From contig OZ025213.1 of assembly GCA_964019055.1 (NCBI GenBank), positions 2,544,769 through 2,608,768 on the forward strand: a DNA stretch of 64,000 nt, given 5' to 3'. Below, piece by piece: positions 55,611 to 64,000 of this stretch (within the stretch, counting starts at the first letter, position 1; every line of letters begins with the position of its first letter). Origin of the DNA: Anthopleura xanthogrammica (taxonomy: Eukaryota; Cnidaria; Anthozoa; Actiniaria; Actiniidae). Under the pieces are notes generated by a model that was not told the origin of the DNA, did not search any database, and saw only the letters and a list, made by a program, of their open reading frames with translations. A program made the translations under genes and the position numbers.

Positions 55611-56985
55611 GCTAAGAGAGAAATTTAGGCCAATTTAGGGGGAAGGGTCCCGAAAATTTGTGCAAGTGAAAATTAAAATGCACCAGTCCTTCCACCCCTT
55701 CCCCGTAAATATGACTGGTCCCTAAGAGAAAGCAAGTAAAGAACAAACAGGCAAGTGGTTGTAATTCTTTTATTCTGCAATTTACTTAGCATTTTTCTGT
55801 TGTTTCTTTTTTTCGCAGCAAGGATTTGATACAAAAATATAGTTATATCATTTAAATTACAGTTCCTTAAATAGAAAGACTTTAGCCAAAGTTGGATTTT
55901 GATACTATATAAGAACTGACCTCAATTCATTCTATATTCCTATTCTATGCTTGTCTTACTAATATCTAGATAGAGGAAGGTAAAACTAAGAGAAACAATA
56001 GCCGATGCTAGGCCTTGCATTTTGTTTTTCATGTCACCCGTAAACCCATCACCCTATTCCCAGTATGGACGGGTCCCAAAATGATTTCTATAATGAAGAT
56101 GATATGTCCAATAGTGCACTTTCAATATTCTGGTCGAGTGATCACGCACAAAGCAATTCAAGACAAGGCTCTGGGGAAACAAAGGAGTAATCCTAATATA
56201 TTCTTTTGTTTCTCTGTAGCCTCATCTTGAATTGCTTTGTACGTGATCACTCAACCAGAATGTCGAAAGTGGGCTATTGGAGATATCATCTTCATTATAG
56301 AAATCATTTTGGGACCCGTCCATACTGGGAATAGGGCTACCCCAACCCACCCTCCCCCTTAGTGTCTTATCAACAATTAGAATCATACCATTATGAAACC
56401 ATACAAAATTGATATTTACCGTCGTGACAAAATAGGGTTTTAATGGCCTTCAATCAAAGTGCTTCCATGACATTGTCCGAAAACATAAAAATTTCAAGCG
56501 TAAATGCCTATCGAGTGCCATGGAAACGCCTTAATTGACGTCCACTTACTTCTTCGTCACAACGGTAAATTGTACGATTTTGTGCACACAAAGGTTTCAG
56601 TACGAGCTAAATTAGATTTATTCTTTTCTGCTGCCATGAATCACTGCACATTTCGGGCACGAAGCCTCACATTGAAACCTTTGTGTGTGACAAGCAAAGC
56701 ATATCTCAGAAGTAGGCTATTGCAGGGTATATCATTTGACGTAAGTGAATGTTATGTATGTATGCATCCGGTGTTCATTCATGGAAATGGAGGAGACAGG
56801 AGAATGACAGGAGAAAAGAATAAATTTAATTTAGCACAGAGCCTCGTACAAAGCTTACAGTATGTCCGTGCTAAATAAAATTTATTCTTTTCTCCTGTTA
56901 CGAATCACTGAGCATTTAGCACGGAGCCTCACATTGAAACCTTTGTGCACGAAGCATTTCTAGGAAGTGAACTAATTGTTAAGTA
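55611..56985. repeat. Duplicated block Y, copy 3 (truncated and rearranged)
   Basis: It matches the start of block Y to 56,275. A reversed copy of about 70 bp follows (56,272-56,337 is the complement of 56,040-56,110), then a unique segment, then block Y sequence again (56,430-56,690). Later text (gagcatttagcacggagcct) is a degenerate repeat of the same. The DOCK fragment is not in this copy. Confidence 0.6.
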
Positions 56986-57508
56986 GTGTTTCAGAAAAGG
57001 GAGATAGAGAAACAGAGCTATAGCAAATTTCATGTTCACAGAAAAGGTTTGCCACTCACATATCTTTCCACAAATAAAATAGAGCAGTTTTCGTATGAGT
57101 ATAAAAAATTTACGGCACGAACCGTGCCTTGCCGTTACCGTGTCAGCGCCATGCTGTGCATGGAAACATTTGACATTCGGTGCCGTGTCCGCGCTGCGCC
57201 GTAACCGTACCGTGTGCCGTCACTTTTCACACTCATACGCAATCTATTCTATACTCCACAATGCTAAAGAATTCCATATAATCTGAGAAGGAAAACGTTT
57301 CACTGACATATGGATTATGAAGGTCTATGTTTTCCTTGCTGAAAATATGATTAATTATCAAATAAATGGAGGCTATATTTTGACTTTAAAATTTAATTTA
57401 AAAATTATTTTGATACTATTGTTGTCTTATGAATTTGCATTTTCCCGCTAATTATTTTGGTAAATATAGAAAAATTCAACCCCCAATACTATGATTAAAT
57501 ATCCTGGA

Positions 57509-58627
57509 TCATGATTTACCGTTTTTCGTGTCTGGTCGTGGTTTTACTGAGAATAGTTTATTGGGAGCCCTCTCTTTGGGTATTGTCGTGTATGGTGTTG
57601 GGACTGCGGGCGTGGTTCCAGGTTTTGGTGGCTTGGGCGGTGCATCTGGACTCTTGATTCCAAAAACACTTCGAGGTTTTACCACTGGTGGACGAGGCGG
57701 GTTTCCTTCTTCCTCCTGCAAGTGACCTAGCTTCCCTTCACTCTTTGATAGAGTAGGAGTACTTGTGCTCTTTTTCTCAGAAGTTAGTTTACGTGGCAGT
57801 GGAATAGGTCTAAATCGTTCAGGCATGGTCATTCGTCTTTCATGATCACCCATCGCATTCTCTAGTTCAGATATTAACGCAGTATTTGAGCCTGATGAAA
57901 TATTTGATGAGAGCAACAAACTGGAAGGTCTCGGCTGTGAAGGCCCACCTGATGCCTCATATGACGTTTCACTAGAACTTGAAGCCACTTTTTTCCCATT
58001 TACAACTGTTGTCTTGGAAACCGTTGTAGTAGATGACATTGACCACGATTTTAAATACGAAAATTCTTGGAAATGATCATCAAAATTTTCCCAATTGTTT
58101 TTGTTCCCAGATAAACTCCAAAAATCATCTGGAATTTTAGACAAAGTATTACCAGGATTTTGAGAATTTTCGAATGAGTTCGATAAATTTTTGCTAGCAG
58201 AGGACTTAACTCGAGGTGGTAAATCCTCCGCTACAGCAATATTTGTCACATCGCTTTGTTTCTGAGGTTCATTTGTATTGATGTCATCATAGACGAATTT
58301 CGTTGAACTTAAAGTTGGTGTTGGAGAAAATCCAGAGGAAGCTGGTGTAAGAGAACCTTCTGGGGAAGCAATTGAGATTCGAGAAGACTCGCTTGCTGTT
58401 GAAGAAAATACACTGCAGGTATCATCTGAATCTGGTGATTTGACTTTATCGTAATGATTTCTCCTCCAGACTACAGGTTCTGATGGTGGGTATGTGGCGT
58501 TTAAATTAAGTGGTAGATCTTGTAAGTTTGGAGGTGAAAACCCTTGTGAAGATCTTGGTGATGAAGTGCTTGAGTGCTTCTTGGGTAGAGGGATGGGAAA
58601 TTCGTATGGATTATCATCAGAGGTTGC
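57509..58627 (-). CDS. DOCK1-like: DOCK last coding exon (Ser/Pro-rich tail)
   Basis: The acceptor is CTTTCTAG at 58,628-58,629, phase 0. The exon has 372 codons beginning ATSDDNPYEFPIPLPKKHSS and ending VKPRPDTKNGKS, with SH3-ligand motifs near the end. The exon is open from acceptor to stop. The only methionines are internal, so it is not a separate gene. Confidence 0.9.
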   Translation of the reverse strand, partial: ATSDDNPYEFPIPLPKKHSSTSSPRSSQGFSPPNLQDLPLNLNATYPPSEPVVWRRNHYDKVKSPDSDDTCSVFSSTASESSRISIASPEGSLTPASSGFSPTPTLSSTKFVYDDINTNEPQKQSDVTNIAVAEDLPPRVKSSASKNLSNSFENSQNPGNTLSKIPDDFWSLSGNKNNWENFDDHFQEFSYLKSWSMSSTTTVSKTTVVNGKKVASSSSETSYEASGGPSQPRPSSLLLSSNISSGSNTALISELENAMGDHERRMTMPERFRPIPLPRKLTSEKKSTSTPTLSKSEGKLGHLQEEEGNPPRPPVVKPRSVFGIKSPDAPPKPPKPGTTPAVPTPYTTIPKERAPNKLFSVKPRPDTKNGKS

Positions 58628-61600
58628 CTAGAAAGAAGACACTGGTAAGTGATAGACTAAGGTTATATTTGTCAAACAGTCCAAACAGTAGCAATTAGCG
58701 CAGACCTGATATTTTAAATATAGTGAAGACGTTGCATCACTGTAGCACTGTATAAAGTAGAACTTTTGAGTGATAAACACAACCCTTCTCTGAGATAACT
58801 GGAACTCTATGAACTTTTGAAGTAATCCTAATATATTCTTTTGTTTCCCCGGAGCCTCGCCTTGAATTGCTTTGTGCGTGATCACTCAACCAGAATGTCG
58901 AAAATGGGCTACTGAGGTATCGATTGACCCCGATCTAGATTTACAGTGTTAAAAGTAGACTTTGACAAAGATACCCTGAAATATCCTCTGGGCTGATCTA
59001 AGTCAGGGCACGGCTAATTCACAGATCAAACCCTGAAATATCCTCTGGGCTGATCTAAGTCAGGGCACGGCTAATTCACAGATCAAACCCTGAAATATCC
59101 TCTGGGCTGATCTAAGTCAGGGCACGGCTAATTCAGAGATCGAATTGGAATTTAGCGTGTTAGGTTTTGAAAAATTGAAAAATTGGAGAACTTGGAGATA
59201 AACCCTCGAGTCAAGTGGAGGGGGGGACGGGACGGGGGGGGGGGGGGGCATAATAAAACTCTCTTCACATGATATGCCAATTAAGCCTAGGGATCGAATC
59301 CAAGACCCCAGAGGGGAGAGGCAAGTGCACTACCGCTACACCACTCACCACCCTTGATTCCCGTAGGACTGTAAATTCACGTTCTCTTACTTTAGATGGT
59401 GATGTTTCCTTTTCAACGTCTTGATTAAAAAAATAACTATTCCGGCTCTTTGGAGGCAGTTCTGGGACAGGACTAGCAACAGGTGTGATCGACTCCTCCT
59501 CATCATCAGAGCTTGACTGGGTACTCGACACTGAATCGAACACCATGGATTTCCTTGGGGGGAGGGGTGGAGGGGCGTCTGGCATGTCATCGTTGTCTGT
59601 TGTCAGTAAGGAGCTCGAAGATCTTTGTTTCTTTGGTAATTCTGGAGAGAAATCAGCTCTGTTGGAGGAATCAATGCCAGGTAAAAATTATGATGGACTC
59701 ACTGAAGTTCATACGGTGTTAAAACACAGCAATTATATGGCCTCCAAGAAATTTTTAATCCGTGAAAAATTGCATGCAGAACAGGATAGCACTGCTAAAA
59801 TGTCCCTAGTTTTTTGTGGGACAAGATTTTAATTCCATCGGGAAAACTGCTGCAACGGTGATTGGTTCACTATCGTCTGAGTTGGAACCATGAACTACAG
59901 TCTGTGTTATTAAAGTATGATTGATGGAAATTGCCGTAAAAGTCGGTAAGAAGCGGGCAATGGAGATCGAACGTTGCATGCTGAGCACACAATCTACTGC
60001 AAAGCCGCTGCTACGTTTGAAAATGGGAGAACAGCGTTACGCGATGTCCTAAAAGGATTCAGTGTAACCACCGCTTTTTCATATAAAAAGATAATAAGGT
60101 ACTTATTTATTTATTTATTTAACTTCGCCTCTTAAAAATGAAATCAGTAATCAGTTTAGTAGGTGCGTAACTGGGAGAGAGAAGATGAAAACGAGAAATA
60201 GTGAATTGAATGGCGGGGACACCACAACAGCTTTCGCTAATTACTGTGGGCCCTTAAACAATTACTATTAGTTACATATGATATTATGTTATAAGTTTTC
60301 GAGAGAAAAAATAGAACATCATAACGATCATGTTCATAAGGTTCATTTTTTGGGTTGTTCTTCAAAGTAGATTGATCAGTAGATGTGAAGCAATGGAGAT
60401 CGAACGTTGCATGCTAAGCACACAATCTACTGCAAAGCCGCTGCTACGATTGAAAATGGGAGAACAGCGTTACGCGATGTCCCTAAAAACGTTCAGTGTA
60501 ACGACTGCTTTTTCACATAAAAAGATAATAAGGTACTTCTTTGTTCTGATTATAATCGGCATATGAACAGAATCTTGAGCTCAAGATAGGTTAACTAAAC
60601 TGACTTACCCGTTTTCGTCGTCTTCTATTCTATACGACATCATAGCAGCCGGTAGAGAATTTCTACCATGTTTATGTACAACAGGAGATGCCTTTAACCC
60701 ACGCTGCTCAATCATCGGGTCAGAAGGTGTGTGTGGATGCTTCTCTGGTATGGGTGGAGGGACCTCTTCATCAACCTCCCTTAAAGTATCCAATGACACA
60801 ATGCTACCACTCAGTGACGTCATACTGCTCCCAATTGACGAAACACTGACACGTGACAGAGTACTGGCTAATGACGCCATGCTTCCTCCAAAAGCCTGGT
60901 TGCATTAAATAATCCGTTAACAAAAAGTTATGAAATAAAGCATTAAAAGGGTATGGCTGCATTTGACGTCGTAACCTTTTTATCAGGAATAACACTAAGA
61001 AACTCTGCAAAGTAAGCTGCAAAGCTGCAAAGTAAGTTACTGTTTATTGTTTACTGTTTATCAGGAAAACACTAAGAAATTCTGCAAAGTAAGCTGCAAA
61101 GTAAGTTACTGTTGCCATGTTAAGTACATTTTTAAAACTGTTTTTAAGGTTTGTTAGGTTATTTCGTCCAGCATGGCTGCCATGTTCATATTCACATTAG
61201 TCTGCCTGAAGAACGATTGTACCACATTTATACACAAAAAATATCTCACAAAACAATTCAAAAGACTTGCCTTTTTTTGGACCCCAGCACTGGGTGAAGG
61301 AGTGTTGGGTGTTGATGAAGAGCTATCGTACCACAAACTATGACGTGAATCTGTACTACTTTCACTGACTGTCGTGCGGGAACTTGACCTATCAAACAAA
61401 AGTCATATAAGATTACTAATAAGAATATCAGTGGACCTTTCTTATGCAGCAGCCATACACATGGGTTCTTGCATGTCTTAAATAAAGCCAGCTAAGATTC
61501 CATGTTGTGCACAAGAGTATAAAATATATTGACAAACTTACTTCCTGAGAGGTAAACTGAGCTTGCGATCTTTAGATTTCATAGGAGATTCCTCAGGGGT

Positions 61601-63445
61601 GGTTGGTGTGGGCAACATGATCTATGACCAAGAAAAACATATCATGAAAAGCTATTCTTTAATGGAGAAAACTTTGAGAGCATAATAATCCATCATTTAG
61701 TACCGGCACAGGTATTTCGTACGGTTCTCCAGTAACATCTAATTTCATCTTAGCAAACTGGTAGGCCATTTTCTCGTGGAAAGGAATCAGAGCTTTTGTC
61801 AGTAGGCGCTGATGTAGATCCAGACCTTCTTCTAGAATATACACCTATGAAGCAATATTAGGGAGAAAGAAACAATAATTAGGGTACACACACTGATATA
61901 GAAGCCCACCACTTTGCATATCATTCTGTAACGGTGCCCCAATTTTATTGATACCCTGAGACATCCTTGGAGCGGATCTGAATCAGGGCATGGCTAACTC
62001 ATGGACCAAACCCTGAAACAACCTCTGGGCCGATCAAAGTCAGGGCACGACTAACTCATGGACCAAACCCTGAAACAATCTCTGGGCTCATCAAAGTCAG
62101 GGCACGACTAACCGCTTACAGATCGAAGTGCGCCTCGTCGCTGAACTGCCGTGATGAGCAAATTCTTCCTTAAATTGAACTAAAAATTCGGAGGAAGCAA
62201 GTTTCTCGTTATACATATCTAGGATCAAGTATACAACTCTTTCACCGTGTTTGTAACGTTATTCCACATCCAAACACAGGAACGTTAATAGCCATGGCAG
62301 AGCAAACATGTTCTATGAGAGGGTTGCACTTCGAAAAAAATAACTGCGCACCTCAATTTTTGACAAAAGAACATCCCAGAAAACGGTCCTAGATCGTCCT
62401 CAAGCAGCGCGTTTATTATTGCTTTACCTGTTTCCTGATTGCATCCTCCAGTAGATCAACATAATCCTGATGGTCAGGATTTGACAAGATATATCCATCA
62501 GAGAAAAACGCTTCTTGATATTTTGCAGTGCCTCCCATGACAGCAGCATCTATGACTCCATTCAACGACATACTGAGCGGGTTAATATTCTGGTTTGGTC
62601 GTGATGACAGTCGACTGATCAGACTGCGTAACTGCTTGTTCTTTTTCTCCACAGTTTCGATTGCATTTCGAATGGGACTTATTTCTTCCTGAAGTTTCAA
62701 TCACAATGAATCTTTATTAGTAACTATTTCTTGTTCTCTTCTGAAAGACTGGTTCGGCATCTAGCTACGGCATTGTTTACACAAACGATGCGACTTGGTG
62801 CATTTTTGAACCAAAATTTCAACTAACTACACGCAAACTACAGATGTGATATGCACTTCATATTGGACTAGACATTTCCGATTTAGCGGCATAGGCATAG
62901 TATATTCCACGTTTCTTTAAACACGAATGAGTGGCCGGCATATAGTATATGCCCATTCCGCTTATATGCCGCTAAATCGGAAATGTGTACTATGCGCAGA
63001 GCCATATCAATATTATAAATTAAGGTTCTGAGTCTTGTGTATGATCAGACGGCTATCACTATAAAGACGAAACAGTTGAGCACTGCGCATACCATAACTC
63101 TTAATTGCGCGCAGTGATTGCTGGTTATATAGCTAATGCGAGCTGCATGAATATTTAAATGGCTGACACTGGAATGGCTTTACGTCTCGCATTTCTTTTT
63201 CCACGTGCCGGCTCGGCGCAAACGCCATTTGAGAGTTCAAAGCACAAGCACCAGAATTTTTCAACTGGAACGGAATCCACCACAGAATCCATCTTAGCAG
63301 ACTAGTAAACGTGGTACAAGATAACATAATGATAGTGACTTATATAGAAGCTTCATACCGTTGATGTAGAGATGACACGAAACCATTTTAGTATTCCAGG
63401 AAGAGAAGTAGAAATCTCGATGGTAGTCCTTTCTAACCAAAGATT
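57509..63445 (-). CDS. DOCK1-like: DOCK1/2/5-type Rac guanine nucleotide exchange factor, 3' part
   Basis: Eight coding exons: 63,359-63,445; 62,428-62,688; 61,704-61,844; 61,542-61,621; 61,271-61,388; 60,609-60,895; 59,391-59,622; 57,509-58,627. They sum to 2325 nt in one frame with a TGA at 57,509-57,511. The first three encode the end of the DHR-2 (DOCKER) GEF domain: WLERTT...LPGILKWFRVIS, ISPIRNAIETVEKKNKQLRS, NPLSMSLNGVIDAAVMGG and YQEAFF, as in DOCK1, DOCK2 and DOCK5. The other five encode a long Ser/Pro-rich tail with several PxxP motifs (VPPPIPEK, APPPLPPRK, LPPR, PPRPPVVKPR, APPKPPKP) that in this family bind Crk-type SH3 domains. The known role is Rac activation with ELMO at the membrane in engulfment and migration. 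The gene starts beyond the right edge. Confidence 0.92.
58970..59140. repeat. Tandem repeat, about 60-bp unit, three copies
   Basis: Units contain ctgggctgatctaagtcagg and gcacggctaattcacagatc. A diverged array of the same unit lies in another DOCK intron at about 61,950-62,120. Confidence 0.9.
59165..59365 (-). mobile_element. tRNA-derived SINE (full version)
   Basis: The minus strand has an A box TGGTGTAGCGG (59,334-59,344) and a B box GATTCGATCCC (59,290-59,300) with normal tRNA spacing, followed by a body with a C-run (G-run at 59,220-59,248) and ending near actcgagggtttatctcc. It lies just inside the intron beside the DOCK exon 59,391-59,622. Confidence 0.8.
59391..59622 (-). CDS. DOCK1-like: DOCK exon with APPPLPPRK motif
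   Basis: Phase 2 in, phase 0 out. It encodes SSSSLLTTDNDDMPDAPPPL, PPRKSMVFDSVSSTQSSSDD, an acidic run, then VPELPPKSRNSYFFNQ and KETSPSK before GTAAGAG. The acceptor AACAAAG at 59,623 keeps the frame. A better-looking CTCCAG 14 bases upstream would not. The last 24 codons are copied in block Y at 14,555 and 34,109. Confidence 0.85.
59623..60608. other. DOCK intron with a 150-bp direct repeat
   Basis: 59,955-60,105 (atggagatcgaacgttgcat ... aagataataaggtac) recurs at 60,391-60,537 with about 5 differences. Between them lies (tta)n-like sequence. No exon is seen. Confidence 0.7.
60609..60895 (-). CDS. DOCK1-like: DOCK exon with VPPPIPEK motif
   Basis: The acceptor is GCAACCAG and the donor GG|GTAAGTC. 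It encodes a Ser-rich start (MASLASTLSRVSVSSIGSSM), then DTLREVDEEVPPPIPEKHPH and MIEQRGLKASPVVHKHGRNS. Phase 0 in, 2 out. Confidence 0.9.
61271..61388 (-). CDS. DOCK1-like: DOCK exon with GC donor
   Basis: Encodes SSSRTTVSESSTDSRHSLWY, then DSSSSTPNTPSPSAGVQKK. The donor is AAAAG|GCAAGT (GC-AG intron type), the only choice that joins in frame to the next exon. Phase 2 in, 0 out. Confidence 0.85.
61542..61621 (-). CDS. DOCK1-like: DOCK exon, basic Ser/Pro segment
   Basis: Encodes IMLPTPTTPEESPMKSKDRK, then LSLPLRK. It has an acceptor GTCATAG and a donor AA|GTAAGTTT. Phase 0 in, 2 out. Confidence 0.85.
61704..61844 (-). CDS. DOCK1-like: DOCK exon, end of DHR-2
   Basis: Encodes VYILEEGLDLHQRLLTKALI, PFHEKMAYQFAKMKLDVTGE, PYEIPVP. 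It matches the HVLGVGLAVHEKF...PLHKKLIDQF region of DOCK1-type proteins. The donor is CCG|GTACTA, a weaker site than usual. Confidence 0.9.
61945..62125. repeat. Tandem repeat, about 60-bp unit, three copies (second array)
   Basis: Units contain accctgaaacaacctctggg and tcagggcacgactaactcat. It is diverged from the array at 58,970-59,140 but is the same family and orientation, within the same gene. Confidence 0.85.
62428..62688 (-). CDS. DOCK1-like: DOCK exon, DHR-2 core helix region
   Basis: 87 codons, phase 0 at both ends: EEISPIRNAIETVEKKNKQL, RSLISRLSSRPNQNINPLSM, SLNGVIDAAVMGGTAKYQEA, FFSDGYILSNPDHQDYVDLL, EDAIRKQ. The NAIETxxxxNxxL and LNGVIDAAVxGG signatures identify the DOCK family. 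Confidence 0.95.
62880..62995. repeat. Inverted repeat in DOCK intron
   Basis: acatttccgatttagcggcata at 62,872 and tatgccgctaaatcggaaatgt at 62,967 are perfect arms. The centre also pairs partly (catagtatattcc / ggcatatagtatatg). It is a small palindromic MITE. Confidence 0.75.
63359..63445 (-). CDS. DOCK1-like: DOCK exon, first in window
   Basis: 29 codons between CTTCAATAG and GTATGAAG: NLWLERTTIEISTSLPGILK, WFRVISTST. The W-x-E-R-T-T ... LPGI-x-KWF order is conserved in DOCK1-5. Confidence 0.92.
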
Positions 63446-64000
63446 CTATTGAAGAAAAATATATAGAAAAACATATACAAATAAGGAGAATATCGTGTTT
63501 AATCTAAAACTTTTAGGAATAGTTTCGGTTATAGAAGATCTGCGCAAACGTCACTAAATCGATGTGGGAATTTTTGGAATCTCAACTTTAAAAAATAAAT
63601 CTTAATTTTTAAAATTAGAATTTCTTTTTGAGGTGGGAGCTAACTTAGCGTCCATTATACATGCTTACGAAGCGTGTTTATGCCGTCAGAATTGTCTATG
63701 ATGAAAAATACTTGCTACGAATATATTTATCGTAATAGTAAGTAAGTAAGTAAACTCCTTATTTAAAGAGGGTGGCACTAAATAGCCAAAAGGCTAATAA
63801 ACTTGTGGCCTGTAGTAATGTTTATCATATGCCATTTAAAATAATATGTCTGAAACGTCAGTAAGTGATCTTTCTTATTTTTTACGGTGTAAAATTTACC
63901 TTTTTATCACAACTGTTTCATTAGAAACACCGACGCAGCCCACACTAGCTTACCGCTAGTTATCATCTCCTTACTACGCATGCTTTGGCATTTTGTCGAG
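63446..64000. other. Start of the next DOCK intron
   Basis: I see no further exon before the window ends. A (gtaa)n at 63,739-63,753 is followed by a short repeat element (actccttatttaaagagggt). Confidence 0.5.

Larger units (their letters stand above)
58628..59390. other. DOCK intron with SINE and 60-bp tandem repeat
   Basis: 58,805-58,915 resembles block Y (agtaatcctaatatattctt ... cagaatgtcgaaa). 58,970-59,140 is a three-unit tandem repeat (accctgaaatatcctctggg ... aattcacagatca). 59,165-59,360 is the SINE described separately. Confidence 0.8.

Noticed and set aside
57528..57725. Plus-strand ORF with Gly-rich sequence, and the plus-strand ORFs at 58,510 and 59,485
   Set aside because: They are antisense shadows of DOCK exons that are phase-consistent on the minus strand.
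63133..63327. 64-codon minus ORF near the DOCK exon
   Set aside because: It has no DOCK similarity and no usable splice sites. The true exons on both sides join in phase without it.

Overview
ORGANISM. This is eukaryotic, metazoan DNA. It is AT-rich, has short spliced exons with canonical GT-AG borders, contains a DOCK-family Rac exchange factor, and carries decayed LINE, hAT, Helitron-like, SINE and MITE sequence. The transposon families resemble those of corals and sponges. I favour an early-branching marine animal (sponge or cnidarian) but cannot name the species. No bacterial-style operons, CRISPR arrays or rRNA genes are seen.

LAYOUT. All recognisable host genes read on the minus strand. 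(1) 57.5-63.45 kb holds the last eight coding exons of a DOCK1/2/5-type gene. The phases match across every junction (774 codons plus stop) and the gene continues 5' beyond the window. (2) Between 1.3 and 47.6 kb lie three related type I membrane-protein genes. Gene A (about 1.28-3.09 kb) and gene C (about 40.60-47.56 kb) each have a signal-peptide plus Ig-like exon, a Thr/Pro stalk exon and a membrane-span exon. Gene B (17.10-27.98 kb) has a signal exon, four small phase-1 Thr/Ser/Pro stalk exons, a membrane-span exon and an 87-residue cytoplasmic exon, with no Ig-like exon. All exons before the membrane exon join in phase 1, so they can be shuffled like cassettes.

DUPLICATION STRUCTURE. The window looks like about three copies of one tandem unit: receptor gene, hAT fragment, then a shared non-coding block. 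Unit 1 is about 0.69-16.84 kb, unit 2 about 17.1-37.0 kb and unit 3 about 39.9-57.0 kb. Units 1 and 3 align over most of their length and differ by clean insertions, which gives paralogous empty sites for several mobile elements. The blocks in units 1 and 2 contain a fragment of a DOCK exon with its splice donor and a neighbouring SINE. This suggests that the DOCK 3' end was part of the original duplicated segment.

MOBILE DNA. The clearest elements are: a Helitron-like insertion at 6180-7959 (terminal hairpin plus CTAG, A|T target, with a broken cysteine-protease ORF and a 2A-like motif); a 1.18-kb foldback element at 8664-9841 with a 7-bp target duplication; CR1/L2-like LINE copies whose 3' ends run into pentamer microsatellites; hAT transposase relics; a tRNA-derived SINE; and several MITEs. 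No intact transposase or reverse transcriptase is present.

INTEGRATION. The most interesting system is the receptor cluster: type I membrane proteins with a non-canonical V-set-like domain, cassette stalk exons, an identical Ig exon in two paralogues and divergent membrane exons. This architecture recalls invertebrate allorecognition or immune receptor clusters. That functional reading is inference only.
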